From Poriferisodalis sp965203655 (GTDB lineage: Bacteria > Actinomycetota > Acidimicrobiia > Acidimicrobiales > Poriferisodalaceae), in NCBI RefSeq assembly GCF_965203655.1, contig NZ_CBDBDD010000004.1:62001-126000 (forward strand): 64,000 bases of DNA. The letters are read 5' to 3'. Shown one piece after another: positions 33,601-42,413 of the stretch (position 1 is the stretch's first letter; every line of letters starts with the position of its first letter). The notes beneath the pieces are model-generated. The model made no database searches, was not told where the DNA came from, and saw nothing but the letters and a program-made list of their open reading frames with translations. Both the position numbers and the translations under genes were made by a program.

Positions 33601-34626
33601 TCAGACGACCGGTTGCAGGTCGGCCGCCAGGGCCACCAATGACTCAGGGCCCACGATGGCGCCGTCCTCGACGACACGCTGCCCGTCGATGTCGATGGTG
33701 TGCATGAACAGCACCGCATCGGGGTGGTTCTCACCGCCGCCGGGATCCCACCACGGCATTCCCATGCCGATGGCGTTGTTGCCCTGGGTACGGGTGTCCT
33801 CGATAAACGAGCTGCCGGTGACCCGGGCCGTGGGATGGATGCCGTGGGTGAAGTGGATGACGTAGCCGTAGTTGCCGTCGGAGCCCGCTCGCCGCAGCGC
33901 CCGGTCGGCGACGGTGCGCTCGTTGCCGCCGCCCGTCACCGAGCGGATGCGGCCGTCGATCTCCAGCGTCATGGGTGCGGCGAGCGAGGTGTAGTACTCG
34001 TGAAAGATGGCGCCGATCTCGATGCGCCCCTTCACCGATTCGACTTCGGGAAACAGCGTGCACTGCCCGGGAACCAACACCGTGCCGGGCTTGTCGGCTC
34101 GTCTCGGCTTGGAGAACCCACGCTCCCCGAGCGTGAAGCTCACGTCGGTGCCGCCGCTGTCGGTGATGCGCACCGTCTTGCCCTCGGCGTCGTTCACCAG
34201 AGCGTCGAAGGCGTGGTGCACGGCGAAGTAGCGGTCGAGATCGACCCGCCCGAACAGCCTCAGCAGGCCGCCGGCGTTCAGGTCGGCACCCAGCAGGTAG
34301 CGGATGTGGTTGCTCTCCATCGCCTGATCGTGCAGTTCCGAGCCGGCGAGGTAGGGGAAGGTGAGGTCGATCCACACATCGGCGGCCAGCGCTGCAGCCG
34401 AGACTGCCGGCGTGAGGTACGGGTCGGCGAGGCGGCCCTGATACGGCAGCGGCGGGATCAGCAGCACCGACGAATTGGCGCCGGCGAGCAGCGATGCCCG
34501 GTGTATCGCCTGCCACACCTCCGGGTCGCTGTCGGTGTCGGCGGTGATCACGACGGTCTCGCCCGGCTCCAACGCCATGTAGTCGCGCATCAGCACGTCG
34601 GCTGCGCCCGCAACCGTCGCGGTCAT
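33601..34626 (-). CDS. M29 aminopeptidase/NicX-like protein
   Basis: 341 aa of the aminopeptidase T (M29) superfamily. LEPGETVVITADTD, the middle LPYLAGSELHDQAMESNH and the C-terminal HPDAVLFMHTIDIDGQRVV with its His/Asp metal ligands fit the fold. A branch of this family is 2,5-dihydroxypyridine 5,6-dioxygenase (NicX), which opens the pyridine ring in nicotinate degradation. Between a Mo hydroxylase and a Rieske oxygenase, a ring-opening dioxygenase is more plausible than a peptidase. ATG 34626 overlaps the Rieske gene's stop (ATGA). Confidence 0.75.
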   Translation of the reverse strand: MTATVAGAADVLMRDYMALEPGETVVITADTDSDPEVWQAIHRASLLAGANSSVLLIPPLPYQGRLADPYLTPAVSAAALAADVWIDLTFPYLAGSELHDQAMESNHIRYLLGADLNAGGLLRLFGRVDLDRYFAVHHAFDALVNDAEGKTVRITDSGGTDVSFTLGERGFSKPRRADKPGTVLVPGQCTLFPEVESVKGRIEIGAIFHEYYTSLAAPMTLEIDGRIRSVTGGGNERTVADRALRRAGSDGNYGYVIHFTHGIHPTARVTGSSFIEDTRTQGNNAIGMGMPWWDPGGGENHPDAVLFMHTIDIDGQRVVEDGAIVGPESLVALAADLQPVV

Positions 34627-35756
34627 GGGGTCGCCCCGTCGACAATGCGGTCCAGGTAGCCGTTGAGGTAGTTGTGAATGCCCTTCTCCAGGGTGCTCAT
34701 GCGCCCAGGCCGGTAGGCGGGCGAGCTCATCGCCTGCTGCATCGACTCGATCATCAGCCGATCCTCTTCGAGCACCAGGATCTGGTAGTCGTGGTAGATC
34801 TTCAGCGTCTCGTCGAAGTCGGGCCGGTCGAAGAACTCCTCGGGGAACAGGTGGTAGATGACCACCCGGGTGTGGCCCTCGTCGATCGGCCACGCGATCA
34901 TCGGTCGGATGCAGTCGATGCGGCCGAAGAACGTCAGGTTGGGCGCCCTGAACGCCGTGCAGGCAAAGCTGTGCGGCCGGTCCTCCAGCCACGGCATCTT
35001 GCCCAGCAGCGGCTCGGCCCCCGGGGTGGGCGGGCCGGCGTTGTAGAAGATCGAGAGGCCGCCGTCGGGCTTGATGTTGACGTGGTCGGGCTCGAAGCTG
35101 AAGTTGGCGCCGAAACTGCCCGCGTGCAGCACACCGACGTGGTAGAAGTCCATCAGGTTCTCGTGCACGAACTTCCAGTTGCACGCCAGGTCGATGTCGA
35201 TCTTGTTGCCCAGGCGGCACTTCTCCCACCCGAGGAACGAGAACTCCTCGTCGAGCACGGCCATCGCGTCGGCCAGCGGCCTCGCATCGGGGTCGAAGTT
35301 GATGAAGATGTTGCCCCGCCACACATCGAGCCGCAGCGGCGTCAGGGCGCAGTCGGCGACGTCGAATTCCTTGGAGTCGGCCATGTAGGCGGCGCCCTTC
35401 AACTGGCCGTCGAGACCGTAAACCCAGCCGTGGTACGGGCAACTGAAGGCCTTGAGATTGCCCGATCCGTACGCAACCTCGACGCCCCGGTGGACGCACA
35501 TGTTGTAGTTGGCGTGCAGCTCACAGTCTCGGTCGCGAGACAGCAGCACGGGCTCGCCGACCAGGCGCAGCGCCATGAAGTCGCCCGGATCAGCCAGCTC
35601 CTCGACTCGCCCGACGTACAGCCACTCGCGCTTGAAGTACTCATCCACCTCGCGGCGGAAGATCTCCGGGCTGGCATAGATCGCGCCCGGCGCATGGCTG
35701 GCCTCGTCGAGCGCTGCCCTGGTTCCCCGCGGATCCAACTCGGTCGAATCCGACAT
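34623..35756 (-). CDS. Rieske oxygenase alpha subunit (ring-hydroxylating type)
   Basis: 377 aa. The [2Fe-2S] motifs are CVHRG and CPYHGW; the mononuclear-iron helix reads NWKFVHENLMDFYHVGVLH, with the N/D-H-H pattern. The length and lack of a beta subunit gene resemble choline/carnitine-type and RhoA-alpha homotrimeric oxygenases. It is the first gene of a five-gene overlapping operon with the NicX-like protein and the Mo hydroxylase. No reductase is encoded locally. Confidence 0.88.
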   Translation of the reverse strand: MSDSTELDPRGTRAALDEASHAPGAIYASPEIFRREVDEYFKREWLYVGRVEELADPGDFMALRLVGEPVLLSRDRDCELHANYNMCVHRGVEVAYGSGNLKAFSCPYHGWVYGLDGQLKGAAYMADSKEFDVADCALTPLRLDVWRGNIFINFDPDARPLADAMAVLDEEFSFLGWEKCRLGNKIDIDLACNWKFVHENLMDFYHVGVLHAGSFGANFSFEPDHVNIKPDGGLSIFYNAGPPTPGAEPLLGKMPWLEDRPHSFACTAFRAPNLTFFGRIDCIRPMIAWPIDEGHTRVVIYHLFPEEFFDRPDFDETLKIYHDYQILVLEEDRLMIESMQQAMSSPAYRPGRMSTLEKGIHNYLNGYLDRIVDGATP

Positions 35757-35939
35757 TGCGTCCTTCCTTCCCCCGATAACGCATTGCGGGATTTGCTCCG
35801 CTCATCGGAAACTAACAGGGCACCGGCCGGAGGCCCTTCGAAACGCATCGAGCGTCATTCCTGTTCGCCAGCCCGTCTGCGTACTTCACCATTCCAAGCG
35901 CCGTTCTTTTGCTGGTTCGCTGAGCCTTCGCCTGAATAT

Positions 35940-35956
35940 GTACGTATAATACGTAC
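35940..35956. promoter_or_regulatory. MazEF promoter-operator palindrome
   Basis: GTACGTAT-A-ATACGTAC is a perfect 17-base palindrome. It contains an ideal -10 box TATAAT (35945-35950) and ends one base before the GTG start codon of the antitoxin. Repressor binding would cover the -10 element, and transcription would begin at or next to the start codon, giving a leaderless mRNA. Confidence 0.8.
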
Positions 35957-36187
35957 GTGCCCAATAAGACGATCAGCGTGCCCGATGACGTCGTGCCGAT
36001 CATCGAGAGCCTGCACGTGCCGTTCTCGAGGTGGGTGACCGATCAGCTCCGGCGCCATGCGGCCAAGTCGACCATGTCCTTCGCCGATCAGCTCATAGCG
36101 GATGCGGCGCTAGCCGCCCCTGAGGGGCTGGTGCCCCCGGACGCCTTTGAGGTCGGCGAGCGGATGGAGCGATCTGCGCCGTGGTAG
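35957..36187 (+). CDS. MazE-like antitoxin
   Basis: 76 aa. The N-terminal TISVPDDVVPIIESL strand-helix and FSRWVTDQLRRHA look like an RHH/MazE DNA-binding domain; the C-terminal tail (DAFEVGERMERSAPW) would wrap the toxin. The start GTG 35957 follows the palindrome directly, with no room for a ribosome site. It overlaps the toxin gene by 7 bases. Confidence 0.8.
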   Translation: MPNKTISVPDDVVPIIESLHVPFSRWVTDQLRRHAAKSTMSFADQLIADAALAAPEGLVPPDAFEVGERMERSAPW

Positions 36188-36498
36188 TGCGCGGCGGGGT
36201 GTACTGGATCGACCTCGACAAGCGCCGGCCGTGCGTGGTCGTGTCGTCTGAGGACGTTCTGAACGTCGACGTCTGGCAAACCCATGTTGTGCCGCTGACC
36301 AGGAATCTCGATCGGGCCGGTCTCGCCGGCAATGTCCTGCTCAACGCCGCGGTGACCGGCCTGCCCTCCGACTCCGTTGCCGTGCCGCTCGGACTGGAGC
36401 TGGTCGAACGCACTTGGCTTGAGGAGCGTGCGGGTGTGCTGCCGCGGGTCTTAGTCGATGCCATCGACGACGGAGTGCGAGCAGTCCTGGGTCTGTGA
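36181..36498 (+). CDS. MazF/PemK-family mRNA interferase toxin
   Basis: 105 aa. RGGVYWIDLDKRRPCVVVSSEDV is the PemK/MazF start, THVVPLTRNLD and DSVAVPLGLELVERTWL follow. The family cleaves mRNA at short sites; the catalytic Arg and Thr/Ser positions (KRRPCVVVSS, VPLT) are present. GTG 36181 overlaps the antitoxin gene, giving the canonical antitoxin-first operon. Confidence 0.85.
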   Translation: MVVRGGVYWIDLDKRRPCVVVSSEDVLNVDVWQTHVVPLTRNLDRAGLAGNVLLNAAVTGLPSDSVAVPLGLELVERTWLEERAGVLPRVLVDAIDDGVRAVLGL

Positions 36499-36558
36499 CT
36501 ATGTGTCGGCTGCCGAGGAACTCGGCCCGCGACGCACGGCTATCGGGAGAGGAACCGC

Positions 36559-37251
36559 ATGACGTCACCGCCGCATGATTCTGCGCTCGAAGGGCTGCTC
36601 GACCGGTTGCACGCTCAGAGTGACGAGCAGATCGCAGAGACGTCCGCGTTCACTGTGGAGCAACGGCGATTGAGCGGCCAAGACCGGAGCCAGCGCGGCT
36701 TCGACGACAACATGCGCCGGTTCTTTGCCGACAAGCTCGTCGCGCTCGATCGGGACAAGGCGACATTCTGCTACCAAGTGTGCCGTGCCCTGGGTGCTCG
36801 TCGTGTTGTCGAAGCCGGCACGTCACACGGCGTGTCCACGCTGTACTTGGCTGCCGCTGTGCGCGACAACGGCCATGACGACGGCGTGGTGATCGCCACC
36901 GAGTACGAGCCGGACAAGGCCGCCATTGCTCGGGCCAACTTTTCCGAAGCGGGTCTCGCCCCTTGGATCGAACTTCGGGAAGGCGATCTGCGTGAATCGC
37001 TGGTCGACTGCGGGGGACCAGTCGACTTCCTGCTCGTCGACATCTGGCACGTCGCGCTCGACGCGCTGGAGCTGGTCGCCCCAGCCCTGCGTCCCGGCGC
37101 GGTCGTGGTCACCGACAACACCATCGCGTCCGCTGAGGGCTACGCGCCCTACTTCGAGTTCCTCAATGACCCCGCCAACAAGCTCCGCACGATGACCTTG
37201 CCCTTCACGGGAGGCCTCGAATTCACCGTCCGCATCGACGACCATCAGTGA
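36559..37251 (+). CDS. SAM-dependent O-methyltransferase-like protein
   Basis: 230 aa, class I Rossmann methyltransferase. RRVVEAGTSHGVSTLYLAAAV is motif I, VIATEYEPDKAAIARANF the acidic ribose loop, and VDFLLVDIW the post-II strand. The overall pattern is the O-methyltransferase family 3 (catechol/caffeoyl-CoA type), so a small-molecule hydroxyl acceptor is likely. A GGAG-type site (AGAGGAACC) precedes ATG 36559. It is a single gene. Confidence 0.8.
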   Translation: MTSPPHDSALEGLLDRLHAQSDEQIAETSAFTVEQRRLSGQDRSQRGFDDNMRRFFADKLVALDRDKATFCYQVCRALGARRVVEAGTSHGVSTLYLAAAVRDNGHDDGVVIATEYEPDKAAIARANFSEAGLAPWIELREGDLRESLVDCGGPVDFLLVDIWHVALDALELVAPALRPGAVVVTDNTIASAEGYAPYFEFLNDPANKLRTMTLPFTGGLEFTVRIDDHQ

Positions 37252-37285
37252 GCGCAGCACCAACAGGCGCCACGGTGCACTCGGG

Positions 37286-37303
37286 AATGGGAATCATTAC
37301 CAT
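37286..37303. promoter_or_regulatory. Zur-box-like operator
   Basis: AATGGGAATCATTACCAT is an imperfect palindrome. It matches the actinobacterial Zur consensus core AATGAAAATCATTTTCAT (recalled, not computed) at 14 of 18 positions. It ends 7 bases before the COG0523 start codon and overlaps a possible -10 (TACCAT), so zinc-loaded Zur would block initiation. Confidence 0.6.
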
Positions 37304-37310
37304 CTAACTC

Positions 37311-38294
37311 ATGGTTGATGATCGAGTTCCTGTAACGGTGCTGACGGGCTTTCTCGGTGCGGGCAAGACAACGCTGTTGAATCACATCCTCACCGAGCAG
37401 CACGGCAAGCGGATTGCGGTGATTGAGAACGAGTTCGGCGAGGTGGGCATCGACGATGCCATCGTCCTCGATGCCGAAGAAGAGATCTTCGAGATGAACA
37501 ACGGTTGCATCTGCTGCACCGTTCGAGGCGATCTGATCCGCATTCTCGGCAATCTGATGCGGCGCAAGGACCGCTTCGACCAGATCCTCATCGAGACGAC
37601 GGGGCTGGCCGACCCGGCACCGGTGGCTCAGACGTTCTTCGTCGACGACGAGATGTCAGCCCAGTTGCGGCTCGATGCCATCGTCACGGTGGTCGACGCC
37701 AAGCACCTGGTTCCGCACTTGGACGAAGAGAAGCCCGAAGGGGTCGAGAACGAAGCCGTCGAGCAGCTGGCGTTCGCCGATCGGGTCGTGCTCAACAAGA
37801 TCGATCTTGCCGACGACAACGAGCTGGGCGATGTGGAAACCCGCATCCGGCAGATCAACCCACTGCCACCGATCATCCGGACCCAGTACGGAAAGGTCGA
37901 CCTCGATGCCATCCTCGAGGTCGGCGCGTTCTCGCTAGATCGTGTGCTGGCCGACGATCCCGAGTTCCTCGACCCCGATGCCGAGCATCAGCACGACCTC
38001 AGCGTGACATCGGTGGGGATCGAAGCCGAGGGCGACCTCGATATCGACCGGCTGAACGAATGGCTGGGCGATCTCCTGCGTACCAAGGGCACCGACATCT
38101 TCCGCTCGAAGGGCATCCTGTCGATCGCCGGCTGGGACGAGCGTTACGTGTTCCAGGGCGTCCACATGCTGCTTGACGGCCAGCGCCAAGGGGAGTGGGG
38201 CGACGGGGAGAAGCGACGCAACCGTCTCGTGTTCATCGGACGCAACCTCGACCGAGAGTCATTGGAGGCCAGCTTCAGGTCCTGCCTGGTATGA
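37311..38294 (+). CDS. COG0523/CobW-family GTP-dependent metallochaperone
   Basis: A G3E-family GTPase of 327 aa. Walker A is GFLGAGKTTLL (13-23), the metal-binding CxCC is C66-I-C68-C69 in NNGCICCTVRGDL, and NKID gives guanine specificity. The C-terminal CobW domain (FRSKGILSIAGWDERYVFQGVH) follows. Family members deliver zinc or other metals to enzymes under starvation. The Zur-box-like site upstream supports a zinc role. It overlaps the WD40 gene by four bases (ATGA). Confidence 0.88.
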   Translation: MVDDRVPVTVLTGFLGAGKTTLLNHILTEQHGKRIAVIENEFGEVGIDDAIVLDAEEEIFEMNNGCICCTVRGDLIRILGNLMRRKDRFDQILIETTGLADPAPVAQTFFVDDEMSAQLRLDAIVTVVDAKHLVPHLDEEKPEGVENEAVEQLAFADRVVLNKIDLADDNELGDVETRIRQINPLPPIIRTQYGKVDLDAILEVGAFSLDRVLADDPEFLDPDAEHQHDLSVTSVGIEAEGDLDIDRLNEWLGDLLRTKGTDIFRSKGILSIAGWDERYVFQGVHMLLDGQRQGEWGDGEKRRNRLVFIGRNLDRESLEASFRSCLV

Positions 38295-39313
38295 CCGACG
38301 CTAGGACAACACCCATCGCGCTATGGCGGGTGGACGTCGATGACTACGTGCAGGTGCTCGAGGTCTGCCGGGACCTCGGCCAGGCGGTGGTCGGGTCGCT
38401 CCGCGGCGAGGCTTCCCTCATCGACGTCGATGACGGCTCGGCCACTGCGCTGGAACGGCACGAGATGGGAGTGCTGAGCGCTGCCTGGTCATCCGATGGC
38501 GGCCGCGTGGCAGTCGGGGGCCAGGACGGATGCGTGCGCATCTACGACCGCACCGGAACTGCGCAGGGCGTCGTTGACGCGTCGGCCTGGGTGACGGCAC
38601 TGGCCTGGTCGCCGAACGCACCTGTGCTTGCGGTCGGCGCCGGCCGGCACCTGCTCATCACCGACCAAGACGGCGCGCTGCTCCACGACTTCGACGACCA
38701 GCCCTCGACGGTGACGGCGGTCGCCTGGTCAGCCGACGGCAGCCGCGTCGGTGCGACCGCATACGGCGGCATCGGCTGGCACGACGTCGTCGGACCGCGG
38801 ACCGGCCGTCGACGTCGCTTTGACTGGAAGGGGTCGCTGCTGTCGCTGGCGATGTCTCCCGACGGAGCATGGGCCTGCGCCGGCGCCCAGGACGCCACCG
38901 TGCATCTGTGGCGGCTCTGGAGCGGCAAGGACCTCTCGATGTCCGGCTATCCCTCCAAGATCGAGCGGCTGAGGTTCCGCCACGACAGCCGATGGCTGGC
39001 AGTTGCGTGCCTCGGCGAGATCACCGTGTGGGACTTTGGCGGCAAGGGACCCGCCGGCACCGCGCCGGCCGCGGCCTCCGGTCATGACAACCACATTGAG
39101 GACCTCGATTGGGATCCGTCCGGCAGCACCGTCGCCACGGGGGGAGGAGAGGGCCGCACCATCGTGTGGGCTGCCCCGACCCGTGCTGGCCAGGACCTGT
39201 CACCGGTGACCGCACTCGAGTCCGATGCGGCGACCAGTCGACTCCGGTGGGTCAGCGAGGACAGCCTGCTGGTCGGTCGGGCCGACGGAGGCCTGGTCAA
39301 GCTGGCTGTCTAG
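38291..39313 (+). CDS. WD40-repeat protein coupled to the metallochaperone
   Basis: A beta-propeller protein of 340 aa. Repeated units such as AAWSSDGGRVAVGGQDGCVRIYD, ALAWSPNAPVLAVGAG and LDWDPSGSTVATGGGEGRTIVW give about seven blades. There is no signal peptide, so it is cytosolic. Translational coupling with the COG0523 GTPase (ATGA overlap) suggests it is a partner or scaffold for the chaperone or its metal-receiving client. WD40 proteins are often found beside COG0523 genes. Confidence 0.82.
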   Translation: MTDARTTPIALWRVDVDDYVQVLEVCRDLGQAVVGSLRGEASLIDVDDGSATALERHEMGVLSAAWSSDGGRVAVGGQDGCVRIYDRTGTAQGVVDASAWVTALAWSPNAPVLAVGAGRHLLITDQDGALLHDFDDQPSTVTAVAWSADGSRVGATAYGGIGWHDVVGPRTGRRRRFDWKGSLLSLAMSPDGAWACAGAQDATVHLWRLWSGKDLSMSGYPSKIERLRFRHDSRWLAVACLGEITVWDFGGKGPAGTAPAAASGHDNHIEDLDWDPSGSTVATGGGEGRTIVWAAPTRAGQDLSPVTALESDAATSRLRWVSEDSLLVGRADGGLVKLAV

Positions 39314-39322
39314 AAGGACAGC

Positions 39323-39958
39323 TCAGAGGACGCCGGCGAGCCACTCGCGGGCGTCGGCCATCATTTCGATGGTCTGGCTGTGAGCCATGTCGTAGGCGTG
39401 GTGTCGCAGGTTCCACCCGCCGTCGCCCAGGGCCGCGATCACCTCTTTGGGCTGCTCCTGGCCGATGAAGATGTCGCGGGTGCCCCATTGGAAGAGCGCC
39501 GGCCGGCCGTCGCCGTTGGACAGGTCGAGGTCGAGCCCGGGCGCGCTCGGCAGGCCGCAACAGATGGCCCACACGCCGGCGTAGCGGGGCGCACCCGCCC
39601 TGCCGGCGAGCGCCAGCGAGAGATAGCCGCCCTGGCTGAACCCGCCCACGATGCAGCGCTCAAGCGGAACGCCAGCCTTGCCGGCCTCGTCAGCGATGAA
39701 TGACTCGAGCATCTCGAGTGAGGGCACGAACCGCGAGATGTCCTGTTCGAACGTCTCGAGGTCGATCGACCACCAGCCCGCACCGTCGCCGTCGGGCATG
39801 TCGATCGGTCCCCGCGGTGCGATCGCGGTGAAGCGTTCGTCTGGGTCGACGAGCGGTACATACGACGCAAGGTGGTGCTGCTCGGCGGTGTAGCCGTGCA
39901 TGAGGAAGAGCAGACGGTCTGCGCCGTCGCGGTCAATCCGGTACTGGGTCAATGACAT
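39323..39958 (-). CDS. Alpha/beta hydrolase, carboxylesterase/phospholipase type
   Basis: 211 aa. FLMHGYTAEQHHL is the oxyanion strand, GGFSQGG the nucleophile elbow (Ser), GTRDIFIGQ carries the Asp and AYDMAHS the catalytic His. The pattern matches the small carboxylesterase/lysophospholipase group. ATG 39958 (MSLTQYRIDRDG) is preferred over 39967. It is probably co-transcribed with the upstream amidohydrolase. Confidence 0.82.
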   Translation of the reverse strand: MSLTQYRIDRDGADRLLFLMHGYTAEQHHLASYVPLVDPDERFTAIAPRGPIDMPDGDGAGWWSIDLETFEQDISRFVPSLEMLESFIADEAGKAGVPLERCIVGGFSQGGYLSLALAGRAGAPRYAGVWAICCGLPSAPGLDLDLSNGDGRPALFQWGTRDIFIGQEQPKEVIAALGDGGWNLRHHAYDMAHSQTIEMMADAREWLAGVL

Positions 39959-39994
39959 GGAACGCAACGCTCCTGTGCTGTTCGTTCGGTGAAG

Positions 39995-41173
39995 CTATGC
40001 GCTCGGGGAAAATGCCGCACGGATCTCTTCGCGAGTGTCCGCGCTGGACAGGCAGTCGACCATGGTGAGCGCCAGGGTGAGCGCGCCGTCGATGACTGCC
40101 TGGTCGCCTTCCTCGCGACCCGTGTACACCTCGAATTCCGGTGTGTGTATCGGGGTGCCCTCGGGGGCGACTTTGATCATCGGGTGGATGGACGGGACGG
40201 CGTAGCTGACGTTGCCCATGTCGGTCGATCCGACCACCATCGACCCTTCCTCTGAGGGAAGCGGGTGACGCCCGACGTCCATGGCGTTGCGCACGTACAC
40301 GTCGAGCAGGGGGTGGTTGTCGATCATGTCGTAGAAGGGCGGGTCGATCCATTCGGCCTGCATCTCGCACCCAGAGGCGTCGGCGCCTCCCTGCAGGCAT
40401 CGCTGCACCCGCTCCTTGAGCGTTTCGAGGCTCGCCATCTTGTGGCTGCGCACGTACCACTCCGCGGCAGCGCGCGACGGCACGATGTTGGGCTTGTCGC
40501 CCGCGTCGGTGAAAATGCCGTGGATCCGCTCGTCGGGCCGGATGTGCTGGCGCAGCGCAGCGACCGCGTTGTAGCCGAGCACGGCTGCATCGAGAGCGTT
40601 TCGGCCCCGGTGCGGTGAGGCAGCCGCGTGGGCCGCCTGGCCGTCGTAGGTCACGTGCAGCTGCTGGATGGCGATCGCGTGAAACGTGCGGAGGTCGCGA
40701 TCGGCGGGATGCACCATCATCGCCAGATCGACATCGTCGAAGGCGCCGCGGCGGATCATGAATTCCTTGCCGCCGCCGCCCTCTTCGGCGGGCGTCCCGA
40801 GAATGGCGACCCGGCCGCCAAGAGCCTCGGCGACTTTCGCCACTGCGATGCCTGCGCCGAGCCCCGCCGAGCCAATGATGTTGTGACCGCACGCATGGCC
40901 GATCCCAGGGAGTGCGTCGTACTCGCACAGCACCGCGACCGTGGGTCCGTCGGCGGCGCCGACGCGGGCGTCGAACGCCGTCGGCATGTCGTAGGCGCCC
41001 CGCGTCACGTCGATCCCGTTGTCTTCCAACACGCCGGTCAGGGCTTCGTGGGCGTGGTGCTCTTCGAAGTTGAGTTCGGGGTTGGCGTGGATCGAGTGCG
41101 AGAGATCCAGCAGCGCTGGCGTCAGGCGGTCGATCTCAGCACGAACGATGTTCTTGGCATCGGCAGCGTCCAT
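39995..41173 (-). CDS. M20-family amidohydrolase
   Basis: A dizinc peptidase/amidohydrolase of 392 aa. HSIHANPELNFEEHHA, EYDALPGIGHACGHN, GTPAEEGGGGKE and the dimerisation segment HVTYDGQAAHAAASPHRG identify the group of aminobenzoyl-glutamate or acyl-amino-acid hydrolases. ATG 41173 was chosen; an upstream GTG at 41224 abutting the preceding stop would add 17 residues. It lies in the same operon direction as the alcohol dehydrogenase and RibA. Confidence 0.85.
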   Translation of the reverse strand: MDAADAKNIVRAEIDRLTPALLDLSHSIHANPELNFEEHHAHEALTGVLEDNGIDVTRGAYDMPTAFDARVGAADGPTVAVLCEYDALPGIGHACGHNIIGSAGLGAGIAVAKVAEALGGRVAILGTPAEEGGGGKEFMIRRGAFDDVDLAMMVHPADRDLRTFHAIAIQQLHVTYDGQAAHAAASPHRGRNALDAAVLGYNAVAALRQHIRPDERIHGIFTDAGDKPNIVPSRAAAEWYVRSHKMASLETLKERVQRCLQGGADASGCEMQAEWIDPPFYDMIDNHPLLDVYVRNAMDVGRHPLPSEEGSMVVGSTDMGNVSYAVPSIHPMIKVAPEGTPIHTPEFEVYTGREEGDQAVIDGALTLALTMVDCLSSADTREEIRAAFSPSA

Positions 41174-41224
41174 GCCGGCGAGATTACTGAGGTCCCCAGA
41201 AGCAGGACGGTCGTGCCGGCTCAC

Positions 41225-42413
41225 TTACATCGCCTGTTCGTACAGCGCATGGACTTCTTCCCGGCTCGGGTAGCGCGGCGTATTCAGAATGATGAGGTCG
41301 CGCAACGCGTCGGTGGTGAGCCCGTCGATGTCCTGCGCCGTGGCGCCGAGGTCGCTGAGGCTGCGGTCGGTACCGACGGTTGCCGACAGCGTCTCGACTG
41401 CCTCGATGGCCGCCAGTGGGTCGCGGGCAACGCCGAGCGCTTGGCCCACGTCGGCGTAGCGGTCGGAGACCGACTCGAGGTTGAAGCGCATGATGTGGGG
41501 GAGCATGGTGGCGAGCGTCTGCCCGTGGGCCGCGCCGAAGGTGCCCGAGACGGGATGACCGGTGGCATGGACGAGTCCCAGCAGCGGGCCCGACGAGAAC
41601 GCACGGCCGGCCAGGTGGGACGCGATCTGCATCGACGCCCGGGCTTGCACGTCGCTGCCGACGGCGACGGCCTGGGGGAGCCACTGCCCGGTGAGCCGGA
41701 TGGCCTGCAGCGCGAGGCCGTCGGCGTAGGGGTTCGATGCGGTGGACGTGTAGGCCTCGATGGCGTGCGTCAGCACATCCATGCCGCATACCGCAGTGGC
41801 ACCCGACGGAAGCCCGACGGTCAGGAGCGGATCCAGCACGACAGCGCGCGGCCGAACGTCCGGGTGGCTGAACGTCAGCTTGCGATGGTCCTCTGTCCGG
41901 GTGATCAGCCCGCCGCCGTTGGTTTCCGATGCCGTGCCAGAGGTGGTGGGCACGGCGACCGTGGGCACGCACGGCGCACTGGCCCGGGCCGGAGGCGCCA
42001 GGGTGGCGAAGTCGATCCGGTCGGCGTCGTCGAGCTCGGGGGAGAAGGCAAGCGACGAGTCCTCGATGCCTGACGGTGCTGCCATGGCGATGTACTTGCC
42101 GCAGTCCATCACCGACCCGCCGCCGACGAGCACCATCACGACGTCCTCGGTGCCGAACCCTCGCAGCGACTCCACCCCAGCCGCGACGTTGGCATCGGTC
42201 GGATTGGGGTCGACGTCGTCGAAGACCGACCACTCGAGAGCGTCTTTCGTGAGGGCGTCGATGACGGTGTTGAGGACGCCCGCGGCGCGCACGCCCGGGT
42301 CGCTCACCACGAAGGCGCGGCTGCCGTGGGCCCGTACGTGCTGGGCGAGATCGGCGACGCTGCCCTCTCCCACGAGGGTGGTCGGCATGGGTTCAAGCGT
42401 GTAGCTGCTCATC
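41225..42413 (-). CDS. Iron-containing alcohol dehydrogenase
   Basis: A group III metal-dependent ADH of about 395 aa. VLVGGGSVMDCGKYIA binds NAD(P); the metal ligands are in GMDVLTHAIEAYTS and GLVHATGHPVSGTFGAAHGQ (D, H, H, H). It oxidises an alcohol or reduces an aldehyde or keto acid. ATG 42413 gives MSSYTLEPMPTTLVGEG; its start overlaps the end of the RibA gene by 21 bases. The substrate is unknown. Confidence 0.87.

Noticed and set aside
34674..36038. 454-codon plus-strand ORF
   Set aside because: Antisense to the Rieske gene with its conserved CxH motifs and extends into the MazE gene in another frame.
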